The notes beneath the pieces are model-generated. The model was not told the origin of the DNA. It saw only the letters and a program-made list of their open reading frames with translations, and ran no database searches. This document shows, piece after piece, positions 34,582-42,874 of a stretch of DNA of 64,000 nt. Positions within the stretch are counted from its first letter, which is position 1. Each line of letters opens with the position of its first letter. A program made the position numbers and the translations under genes. The stretch comes from Azolla caroliniana (lineage: Eukaryota; Polypodiophyta): contig JBHGNT010000005.1 in assembly GCA_043228905.1 (NCBI GenBank), positions 21,204,001 through 21,268,000 of the forward strand. Reading direction: 5' to 3'.

Positions 34582-36654
34582 CTCACCCCCTCCGAACCCG
34601 CACATCCTCCGGTATGTGCCGAAGTTGCCGATGCTCGTTGTCTCCCCTTCATCCTCCGTTTGTCCCGCTATGTCAACTTTGTCTCTCCATTTTGAGTAGA
34701 CCCATTCTTTCCACCCGAACCATTGTCGCCATCCGATCCACCATATTCTTTGTTCTCTCTCGTCATATTCTTGGCCCTTGTCATTCGTGGTAGTGTCTTT
34801 TACTGGCCTCTTTCTTGTCTTCATCAACCTTGACTTTTTTCCGGATCGCTCTTGTCCGATCGACTTTCGGTTTGATCGGCTTCCGATCGGATTCGTATTC
34901 GGCCGAATCGGAATCGGTTGTTCGGTTTCGATTGAGTCGGTCTCCTTCCGGCCCGGTTTCGATCTATCGGTTTCGGTTTCAGTTGGCTTTCTTTTCCTCG
35001 TTTTCACCAGCCTCGACCGTTCCAACCTTCGGTTGAGTCGGATTAGCTTCTTTCCGGATCGGTCTCGTCCGATCGGCTTTCGGCTAGGTCGGCTTCCATC
35101 CATATTCGCGTTCGGCCAAGTCAGACTCGGTCGATCGGTTTTGACCGAGTTGAGCCCCTTTCGGGTCGGCTTTCTTTCGGGTCGTCTTTCGGCCGAATCC
35201 TCTTTAGCCCGGTTCGGCTTTCGTTTGTGTCGTCTTTCGGCTGAATTCTCTTCCTTTCGGTTCGGCTTTCTTTTGGGTTGACTTTCGATCGAATCCTCAT
35301 TCGCCCGGTTCGGCTTTCTTTCGGGTCGTCTTTCGGTCGAATCTTCATTCGCCCGGTTCGGCTTTCTTTCGGGTCGGAATCCCGTCCGGATCACCTTCCA
35401 TCCGAACCGGCTTCTAACTTTACCTTTCTTGCCGCCACCTCCCGTCTCTCCGGTCTCACGTTGCTTCTCAGACACAACCGCCGAAGTCTCTAGGATTAGT
35501 GGGCAGGAATCCTTGGTATTATCATCCTCCGTTGTTTCACCCATAGCCATATTCTCGGCTCTCTCTCTGTCATACGCATCGGCTTCGACCTTTAATGTCT
35601 CTCCGCCACCTTCCGTCTCTTCGGTCTCACGTTGCCTTTCGAACGCAACCGCCGGAGTCTCTGGAATCAGTGGTGGGGAAGTCTCGATATGGCCATCCGT
35701 CATTGATTCGTCCATAGCCACCTTCGATTCGATGTCATCTTTCTTGGTGACCTCCTCAATCAAGTCCTCCTTGCTCTCTTTCACTGCATCAATTATGGAA
35801 ACATCAATTATGCTTACCCCTTTTTCACCTGATGTTTCAGACACTTGTATTCCGAAATCTTCTTCTACACTTGGGTTATCGGCCTTATCCTTCGCCGTCG
35901 TTCTTTCGCAAGACAAGAGGGTAGCTTGTTTTACACCCTCTTCCGTCGCACCATCATGTTGTATTTCGGCCTTCATATCGGCTCCATCGTTTGTCTTCAA
36001 TCGACCATCCTTCATCGGCCATGTCGTTGACAAGATTCTCATCTTCCTCTCATCATGTCTCCGGCATACCCTTTGGACTTCGGCCCAATCTTCGGTAAGA
36101 CCATTCGTACCGTCATCGTCTTCGAGTTCAATCCCGATGTCCATCCTTTCTTTTCGATCGATCGATTTTACGAACATTAGGACTTTATCCTCCCCCACCA
36201 ACCGTTGTTCCCGCTTCGAGAGTCGAGCAAGACGATGCTCGAACTCTAGGAATGCTTGTGTTGCACTTCGGTGGGTCTTCTCCGATGCCACCCATTCGTC
36301 GAATTCTCGCCGATCTTTTCCCTTCGATCTCTTGTAATCATATGCCTCTCGTAAAGCTTCTTCGAATGACCCCCATGTCGAGTTTTGTTGCCGTATCTTG
36401 TGGATTCTCTCTTGTAGCTCATCCGTGGCCACCCGATTGAAGGATGTCACTTGCAATCCTTCCGGTATCCCACATCGTATCATCTCCGCCTTGTAGTCAC
36501 GTAGATAGCATGACACATCGTTTCCGTTGAATTGTCCATTTCGTTGTACGAGCCGCTTTACTGCCCCCGTGATCTCCGACATCGCTCGTTGTTCTTGTAG
36601 CATCCGCTCGAACATCATCATCATCATGTTCATCGCCTCTTGTTGATTCTCCAT
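34534..36654 (-). CDS. Gag-like protein of the gag-only element
   Basis: An open frame of about 706 codons from the ATG at 36,654 (MENQQEAMNMMMMMFERML). The same frame is open upstream to 36,675. N-terminal part: VKRLVQRNGQFNGNDVSCYL, YKAEMIRCGIPEGLQ, RLARLSKREQRLVGEDKVL, the same gag core as gypsy-B. The middle is acidic, with repeated GETTEDDNTKDS and KKDDIESKVAMDES blocks. The C-terminal third is very basic, with five 16-residue repeats beginning KPNRAN/KPNRAK. No zinc knuckle, protease, RT or integrase is present. The frame runs about 50 bp into the 3' LTR. It could co-assemble with Gag of autonomous relatives; the basic repeats may bind RNA in place of a knuckle (inference). Confidence 0.8.
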   Translation of the reverse strand: MENQQEAMNMMMMMFERMLQEQRAMSEITGAVKRLVQRNGQFNGNDVSCYLRDYKAEMIRCGIPEGLQVTSFNRVATDELQERIHKIRQQNSTWGSFEEALREAYDYKRSKGKDRREFDEWVASEKTHRSATQAFLEFEHRLARLSKREQRLVGEDKVLMFVKSIDRKERMDIGIELEDDDGTNGLTEDWAEVQRVCRRHDERKMRILSTTWPMKDGRLKTNDGADMKAEIQHDGATEEGVKQATLLSCERTTAKDKADNPSVEEDFGIQVSETSGEKGVSIIDVSIIDAVKESKEDLIEEVTKKDDIESKVAMDESMTDGHIETSPPLIPETPAVAFERQRETEETEGGGETLKVEADAYDRERAENMAMGETTEDDNTKDSCPLILETSAVVSEKQRETGETGGGGKKGKVRSRFGWKVIRTGFRPERKPNRANEDSTERRPERKPNRANEDSIESQPKRKPNRKEENSAERRHKRKPNRAKEDSAERRPERKPTRKGLNSVKTDRPSLTWPNANMDGSRPSRKPIGRDRSGKKLIRLNRRLERSRLVKTRKRKPTETETDRSKPGRKETDSIETEQPIPIRPNTNPIGSRSNRKSIGQERSGKKSRLMKTRKRPVKDTTTNDKGQEYDEREQRIWWIGWRQWFGWKEWVYSKWRDKVDIAGQTEDEGETTSIGNFGTYRRMCGFGGGECRSVFRTLREKVKII
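35150..35395. repeat. 48 bp tandem repeats in the gag-only ORF
   Basis: About five copies of a 48 bp unit with TTCGGCTTTCTTTCGGGTCG at its core. They encode 16-residue repeats on the - strand (KPNRANEDSTERRPER and variants). Confidence 0.85.
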
Positions 36655-36672
36655 CTCCTTCCCACCCGCCTT

Positions 36673-36688
36673 CACGTCGAGTTCACCA
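36673..36688 (-). other. Primer-binding site candidate of gag-only element
   Basis: The - strand reads TTGGTGAACTCGACGTG-like sequence 4 bp inside the LTR at 36,693, matching with one change the site at 7902 and that of gypsy-C. Confidence 0.6.
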
Positions 36689-36692
36689 ACTG

Positions 36693-37416
36693 TGTCGTGC
36701 CTTTCGGCTCCGGATCGTTGCGTGAGTCGGGTGGGAACCGCCGAGGTTTTGGACTAGGAGAAAGAAAAATACAAATAAGGCTAGTAAAGAATAGGTATAA
36801 AGAGTTATAAGATAAGAATCTCGTGAATCCCACGAGTTTAGTATATTTAGTCAATATTTAGGTAGTAAGAGAGAATTATTTTAGCAAATTCGTGAATCCC
36901 ACGAATATTTTAGATTGATTGATCAATATAGAAAAATAATCAACAAAAACTACAATGTGCTCCCCATCCTTATATAGTGATGGGAGAGACTAAGCATAGC
37001 TACATGTTTTTTTCTAATATGTTCATGCACACTAAATGTGCATGTGATGCTTTTCTAATCCTTGCTTTTATTTGCTAAATATAGTGCTCATGCACGCTAG
37101 ATGTGCATGAGTCACTTTTTAGTTGCTTACGTTTTTCTATAAAATATTCACGCACTCTAAAAATACATGATTTACCTTTTTAATAAAGGTAGGCGCAAAT
37201 AAAGCACTTATAGTTATTAAATCTATTTATAGAACACTAAAGATAAGGTAGTACAATGGTAAAGTTGAGATTTGGCTATGTGGAGGTACAAGGTTCGAAT
37301 CTTGCCCTATGCACGTGATAAATATCTTGATTATTCTTATTTTATTTATTTATATGTAATTAAATCGGTTATATTATTTTTACTTTTTCACGTAGTGTAC
37401 GAAATACACTACGACA
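36693..37416 (-). repeat. 5' LTR of gag-only element
   Basis: 724 bp, same ends as the partner at 33,858. The tRNA-like module is at 37,242-37,314 and hairpins are near 37,020 and 37,087. Confidence 0.9.
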
Positions 37417-37826
37417 ACGCATATGAGACCAACCGCATATCGTTTACAACAAATCAAGGTATTAAACTCATACGCAAACGTAACATATGTTCTTGAAAGT
37501 AATACGTAATTGAGGTATTAACCTCGTACGCATACGACACTCATCACATATTATTAATATGTCAAACGAGGTATTGACCTCGTGCACATATGTAAACGTT
37601 TTAGATAATCAATTAAAGACCACTACAACATCATTGACTTAATGAAAAAAATTACATATAAACTAAACACATGATTAGATGGGAGAAGAGAGAATAGAAA
37701 GAAAAATTATGGAAAGAGTTACCGAAGTTCTTTGTTGATCGTTGTCTGGATCAAGGCCAACCGCACAACGATCGATCAGCATCAATCAAAAGACAAATGA
37801 AAAACAAAGAAACATTAGTACAAAAA
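37417..37826 (-). other. Chromo-2 leader, LTR-proximal part
   Basis: This continues the leader beyond the nested element. It contains further periodic inverted repeats (GAGGTATTAACCTC near 37,513 and GAGGTATTGACCTC near 37,568) and ends at the primer-binding site TGGTATCAGA (37,827-37,836). Confidence 0.75.
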
Positions 37827-37838
37827 TCTGATACCAAA

Positions 37839-38293
37839 TATTATAGATCTCGGTACTAAAGTAAGCTTAAGATAAGGATAAAGAAATGAAAGATAGAAAG
37901 GAGAAAGAGAAAGAAGGGTGCCGATCCACCCGACCACCCCCGAGCAAAGGGATCGAGACGGACTTGAGCCTCGATCGGCGTCCCATACCACCGCCGTGGC
38001 GTCGGGTCGTACCTGGTGCTAGCGCGCTCGCTACAAGAGTTGACCCACCACATGAGCAGAGTCTCGATGTAGTCAAAAGATGATCAAATGAGGGTAGCTA
38101 GGCCTCTTATTTATAGCGATACCCAAGGCCCCCAGGCAAGTTCACACTTGACCTAATGGGTTGTCTCAATCCCGAGGATTAAAAGTAATCCTCCCCTTCT
38201 TTACACTCTCGTTTAACCCTCACACTTATCCACGTGTATAGAATACTACGGTAAATTCTCACCACGGGATATTATATGGTCATGCCCGTAACA
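37839..38293 (-). repeat. 5' LTR of chromo-2
   Basis: 455 bp, low end TATTATAGATCTCGG, high end CATGCCCGTAACA, followed by the duplication TCCAT. Confidence 0.95.
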
Positions 38294-38298
38294 TCCAT

Positions 38299-38596
38299 CC
38301 TTTCCCCTTTCGTGCGCAGACGAGCAGGCATCGGCATCTGTTCACCGGCCTGTTCGGTTGTAACCGCTCGCGTGCTCTGTTGTTTTGTGTCTTTTGTTAA
38401 TATACAAACATTCGTGTCTCTCTGTCTCTGTGTCCATTCGTGTTTTTTGCGTTGACGGGCCGTGTCCCTGTGTTTCTTTGCTCATATGTAACCGGTCGTC
38501 TCTCTCTTTCTCTTTCCCCTCCTATCATCTGCTCTTCGATTCAAGACCCCAGTGGTCCCGCCTCGTTTATCCACGCACGCGCGTAGTAACGCGACA
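38299..38596 (+). repeat. Gypsy-C LTR1, second part, and primer-binding site
   Basis: It continues LTR1 from CCTTTCCCCTTTCG to ACGCGACA. A site TTGGTGAACCCGACGTG begins at about 38,600, 3-4 bp inside. The two LTR1 parts add up to 649 bp, equal to LTR2. Confidence 0.9.
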
Positions 38597-38640
38597 TATT
38601 TGGTGAACCCGACGTGAACAAGGCGGTAGAGGAGCAGAAG

Positions 38641-39526
38641 ATGAGGGGGTCGGATCTTGCAGAGGCCATGGCTTCGGCCGTGGACCGGATAGTGAGCGCG
38701 CGCGAGGGCACCAGCGCCCTTGACAAGGCTATTGAGGCGATTGTCGGTATGATCGGCCAGTTCAATGGAAAGGATGCCACGAGTTATTTGGCGTCCTACC
38801 GGGCGGAGATGTTGATGAGGGATATTCCGGAAGAGAGGCGTCTTGCCGGATTCCCTCGAGTGGCGATGCCGGGCATCCATGCGGAGGTGCTCGAGGTCGG
38901 GGCGGAGAGCCGGACCTAGGAGGAGTTCGAAGGACGGCTCCTAGAGAAATACAGGCTGGATGACATGCTTCGACTTTCGAAGCGGGGCTTCATGGAGGGG
39001 GTGGAGTCCCCCGACAAAGGAAGAAATGCGTCGGCACTCCTCCGGGAGTTTGAGGATCGCTTTGCGCGCCTTTCGGCGCTCGATCGAACCGTTCTGGACA
39101 CAAGTCGTGTCCTACTGTTTGTCAAATCGGTTGACGCACGAGATCGGGAGCAAGTGGGCTCCTTACTGGAAACCGAACGGCCGACTGGGCCGCGGTAAAA
39201 AGAGTCTACGGCCGTTTTGACAAACGGTGGGAGTGGGCTGATACAGGGGCGACCGGGGCGGGTCCTGTCGCAGTAAGGAAGCTTGAACCGATACCGCAAG
39301 CGCGACGGGAAGAGACCCGGGATTGGCTCGAAACCGGTACGGCTTCGACCGACGTGGTTAGAGGCTCTCCGGGGGGACAGCTTTGGAGGAGTTGACACGG
39401 GCGGTAAAGGATCTCCAGATCGCCCAAGCTCGGAGGGAAGGTGGCGAATAGGCTCGTGACCGACGGCCTCCGGCAGGAAATAGGTGTATGTGGTGCGACG
39501 AGGTCGGCCACATCCGGAAAGACTGC
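38641..39526 (+). pseudogene. Gypsy-C gag and zinc knuckle
   Basis: From the ATG at 38,641: MRGSDLAEAMASAVDRIV, IGQFNGKDATSYLASYRAEM and IPEERRLAGFPRVAMPGI, a stop at 38,917, then LREFEDRFARLSALDRTVL and VKSVDARDREQV. A frame change near 39,180 leads to DWAAVKRVYGRFDKRWEW. Another change near 39,390 is followed by a stop and the knuckle CMWCDEVGHIRKDC (39,485-39,526). The architecture matches gypsy-B gag. Two shifts and three stops make it non-functional. Confidence 0.85.
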
Positions 39527-40756
39527 GGAGACTTTGTGGAGGCTTTGAGAAGCTGGGTAGTGTACCTGTGGGAAGGTCGGGTGCACGCCAGCGATACCTG
39601 GAGGGCCCTGAACCGAAACAACAGGCGAGGAGGAATGAAAAGGCTGATGGAAGAGGCGACAGCCCGGCACGCGGAGACCGTCCACTACTCGGCGTCGGCC
39701 GGTATTCGCGTCGGTGGCAGCGAGGCCCGGAAGGAGAGCAAAGCCGGGTTCTGGCCGACGGTGCTAGAAGGCCTCGCCAGTGCCCGACTAAAGAAGGACG
39801 AGGCGGACCACGCAGAGAAACGGGTCCAGGAGGTAACCGGGTGGAGTGACCCGGTCGAAGAAAAGACGGGTTTCGTCGAAGCAGCTTGCCAGAACTACGA
39901 GGCTCTGGTTGAAGACAAACGGGTAGGTAAAACCGGAGGGGCCGGACCCTCACAGAGATACGAAACCCGATTCAGGCCGAAACAGAACGAGGCCGGTGAG
40001 ACCAATGCTCGGGATAACCACAAGAAGGGCGGATACCGGTTGGGCACGGAGATCGAAAGGACCACGGACCTACGAAAGGTCCTGGAAGAACGAATCCTCG
40101 ACAGCAAGGTGGAACTGTCGTTGCGGGAGGTGCTCGGAATCGCCAAGAAGGAGTTCCACGACTCCATCGTAGACTTGGTGAAGAGGAAGAGGTTATCGAC
40201 GGAGACAGAACCGGAAAGGCCGGTGGAGGTGCGGACGACACACATGGAGGACATGGTGCTGGAAGACGAGTGGGCGGAGAGCCACTACTCGAGGCCACAC
40301 TGGGCCCGAGCGACCACGGAAACCCCGGTGAAGATCGGAGATGTTCAGGAACCGGTGGTGGTGCTGGTGGACCACGGTTCGGAAATAAACCTAATGTCCA
40401 TGGACTTCTACAAGAAGGGGAAATGGCCGATCAACACCAAGCACGGGTGGAAGATACGGGCGGCGACGCGCACCACCGAGAAACTATACGGGGCTTGCCC
40501 AAACGTGCGAGTCAAGATCAGTGACGTCGAGATAGATCAGCACTTCTTTGTGCAAGAGACGTCCTCACACCCGGTCATACTGGGAGAACCGTACATTACG
40601 GCAGCGCGGATGGAGACCAAGGTGCTAGACAACGGGTCAGCTTACGCGAGGGTCAAGAGTCAGGACGGGCGTCATTCGGTCCAATTCCTGACGGTGCGAC
40701 CGAACCACGAGCGAAACCGCGAGTCCCTCGGTGGCGAGAACCGAGAGGATTTTTAG
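39488..40756 (+). CDS. Gypsy-C C-terminal gag and aspartic protease
   Basis: A 422-codon open frame. It starts inside the zinc knuckle, so it is the continuation of gag rather than an independent gene. The second half holds the retropepsin-like domain: VVVLVDHGSEINLMS at about residues 295-310, GWKIRAATRTTEKLYGACP, and SHPVILGEPYITAARMETK as the C-terminal ILG block. The catalytic triplet is D-H-G instead of the usual D-S/T-G. The same residues recur in this lineage as far as I remember, so this may be lineage-specific rather than damage. The stop is at 40,754. Confidence 0.85.
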   Translation: MWCDEVGHIRKDCGDFVEALRSWVVYLWEGRVHASDTWRALNRNNRRGGMKRLMEEATARHAETVHYSASAGIRVGGSEARKESKAGFWPTVLEGLASARLKKDEADHAEKRVQEVTGWSDPVEEKTGFVEAACQNYEALVEDKRVGKTGGAGPSQRYETRFRPKQNEAGETNARDNHKKGGYRLGTEIERTTDLRKVLEERILDSKVELSLREVLGIAKKEFHDSIVDLVKRKRLSTETEPERPVEVRTTHMEDMVLEDEWAESHYSRPHWARATTETPVKIGDVQEPVVVLVDHGSEINLMSMDFYKKGKWPINTKHGWKIRAATRTTEKLYGACPNVRVKISDVEIDQHFFVQETSSHPVILGEPYITAARMETKVLDNGSAYARVKSQDGRHSVQFLTVRPNHERNRESLGGENREDF

Positions 40757-42211
40757 AGAGGGCTGTCAAGGCATGGGGCCGCGACAGTCCGGACACTTCA
40801 GGAAAACCCCACAAATGTACGATAGAGGCGAAACCGAAGAAACCTTGTACGATAAGTAGGAAGTTTTGTTTCTCCGACAACGGAGCGTGTACGATAGTCG
40901 GCGTCGTTGGCCGAGAAAAGACAAGGGCGGAAGAGCGACTTCGGGCGTGCGGAGTTCTCGGGCCCAGCGAGGAAATCAACGGAGCCGTGGAGGTGGTCTC
41001 CTTCGACGATACCTTGGGAATACTGTGAGAGGTGGTCGGAGAAGGCCTTAAAGAGGACCGGACGATACCGGTTTGTTTAGAAGAGATGTACGAAGTCATC
41101 GCGGACTTCAGTCGGGGGCTCGAGTCGGATCGGACGGCCCGGGTTAACACGAAGTACAAGACTATGGACCGGAAGGTAAGGCCAGTCGCGGCACCCTTAC
41201 CGGAGGGCAGCGAGTTGCGAATCAAGGGGGTCGCGTCGGACCCCAGTTTACGAGATCCGGCCTGCATAGGACACACCTTCACCGACAAAACGCTACGGGA
41301 GCTCAAAATCGGTGGGGGCGGTTTCCTACTGCCGGCGGAAGAAGACCGGTTTCGGAGAATGCTCGGAAGGCACGGGAAAGCCTTCGCATTCTCACCGGAA
41401 GAGATCGGGTGCGTAGACCCGACAGTCGTGAAGCCGATGGTGATATTCACGGTACCGCATGTGCTGTGGAATCTCAAACCAATTCCGGTACTGAGAGCTC
41501 ACATCCCGGAGCTGATGGAGCTATTGAGACAGAAAGTCGATATGGGCATCCTCGAACCGTCGAGTGCCCCGTGCTCGAACCGGTGGTTTACCGAAGAAGA
41601 ACGGGACGTTGCGCTTCATTCAAGACCTGCAACCGGTCAACAGAGTGACCATTCGGAACGCAGGAATCGGACCAACGATAGACGAGTTCGCGGAGGCCTT
41701 CGCCGGAAGGTCGATCTACTCGGTCGGTGATCTGTACTCGGGGTACGATCAGTTCCAACTAGCCGTAGAGAGCAGAGACATTACGACGATGCGGACTCCT
41801 CTCGGCCTAGTGCGGATGTGTACCCTGCCACAAGGAGGGACGAACTCGGTGGCCCACATGGTGAATGCGATGAACAAGGTGCTAAGGGATTGTATCCCGG
41901 ACATCACCATGCCATTCTTGGACGACATCCCGATCAAGGGATGTCCGGTGGAGAAAAAGGACGAAACGATCGGACCGGACGGATGCCGGAAATTCGTGGC
42001 GACACACATTGGCGACTACGAGAAGGTGCTGCAGAGGCTAGAGGACGCGAGGCTCACATTCTCCGGAGAGAAATCGGCCTTCAGGCAATCGGAGATCATG
42101 GTCGTCGGACATCTATGCGGACCGTATGGCCGGAAACCGTCTCCGGCTAAGGTAGAAGCCATCTCCGCAATGAAGCCCGACTGTAACTCGGTCACGTAGG
42201 TACGGAGGTTC
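40757..42211 (+). pseudogene. Gypsy-C reverse transcriptase
   Basis: After a low-similarity linker (40,757-41,030) the frame from 41,032 carries GHTFTDKTLRELKIGGGGFL, KAFAFSPEEIGCVDP and ELLRQKVDMGILEPSSAPCS. A frame change near 41,580 leads to NGTLRFIQDLQPVNRVTI, SVGDLYSGYDQFQLAVES, TPLGLVRMCTLPQGGTNSV and the catalytic TMPFLDDIPIKG, then LTFSGEKSAFRQSEIMVVG. A TAG at 42,197 separates it from RNase H. The palm motif (FLDD) is intact, and the enzyme fails only through the frameshift and stop. Confidence 0.9.
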
Positions 42212-42874
42212 TTGGGAGCATGCGCTTTCTACCACATATGGATCCCGCATTACGCCCACGTTGCCGAGCCGCTATACGGGTTGCTGAAAAAGGGGCGAAA
42301 ATTCGAGTGGCGAGACGAGCATACGGAGTCGGTCCGAAAGATGAAGGAGGCTCTTGCTGCAGCTCCGGCACTCCGGAAGGCTGTCTACGAGAAAGGCACT
42401 CCCATCTACATAACGGTAGATACGAGTCCGACCGGGATCGGATGGGTCGTCAACCAAGAAGATGAGAACGGCATTCGGTTCCCAATCCGGTTCGGCGCGA
42501 AGGTCCTCAGCGAGCGACAACGAGGATACGCCCAGGTTAAACGCGAACTCTGGGGTATCGTTTCGGCGATAAAGGCCGATAAAGAGTATCTAATCGGGAC
42601 AGAGGTGATTATCGAGACGGACTGCCTACCGATTCTCGGCATGGTTTCCGGATGCGCAACCCCGGACCTGGCAATGCTCAGGTGGATAGCGTACATCGTC
42701 CCTGTGCCTGGAAATACAACACATTTCCGGGAAAGACAATGCCATGGCCGACATGCTTTCGAGGGCGCGATTCGACAACGAGGGCGGTATGGTTTCGGAG
42801 GACGAGGAAGTCGGCGTGGACTTCTTCGAGGCGGCTTACGTAACAATCGAGGGGGGGAGCACTCCTGCGCTTAA
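42212..42874 (+). pseudogene. Gypsy-C RT connection and RNase H
   Basis: It contains YHIWIPHYAHVAEPLYGLLK, TVDTSPTGIGWVVNQED, KVLSERQRGYAQVKRELWG, VIIETDCLPILGMVSG and AMLRWIAYI. After a frame change near 42,710 the end NAMADMLSRARFDNEGG continues in the next frame (42,744). The TSPTGIGWV RNase H subtype is shared by gypsy-A, gypsy-B and gypsy-C but not by the chromoviruses (TDASDYAIG). Confidence 0.85.

Larger units (their letters stand above)
33858..37416 (-). mobile_element. Gag-only (TR-GAG-like) non-autonomous gypsy element
   Basis: A complete 3559 bp - strand element with two 724 bp LTRs (33,858-34,581 and 36,693-37,416) and a 2.1 kb internal region that encodes only a Gag-like protein. 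The flanks share ACGC (33,854-33,857 and 37,417-37,420), a 4 bp target duplication. Removing it restores the chromo-2 leader as seen in chromo-1. I count about eight LTR differences by eye (about 1%), so it is the youngest insertion of this stack. LTRs, primer-binding site and polypurine tract match gypsy-A and gypsy-B, which would supply the enzymes. Confidence 0.9.
27779..38293 (-). mobile_element. Chromo-2, Ty3/gypsy chromovirus, nearly complete
   Basis: A - strand chromovirus flanked by a perfect 5 bp duplication TCCAT. LTRs are 457 bp (27,779-28,235) and 455 bp (37,839-38,293) and differ at about 8 positions by eye. Between them lie a polypurine tract, a pol ORF open for 1067 codons, protease/CCHC/gag with a few stops, a long leader and a TGGTATCAGA primer-binding site (37,827-37,836). 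A gag-only element is nested in the leader (33,858-37,416). The element itself is nested in LTR1 of gypsy-C. Confidence 0.95.

Noticed and set aside
35429-36337. Open frame on the + strand opposite the gag-only ORF (302 codons)
   Set aside because: Serine-rich antisense shadow of the longer conserved gag frame.
38916-39953. Long open frame on the - strand opposite gypsy-C gag (345 codons)
   Set aside because: It lies antisense to recognisable gag and zinc knuckle in GC-rich DNA, is proline/serine/arginine-rich and has no domain; a shadow frame.
40653-41477. Open frame on the - strand opposite gypsy-C RT (274 codons)
   Set aside because: Antisense to conserved RT blocks; no motif.
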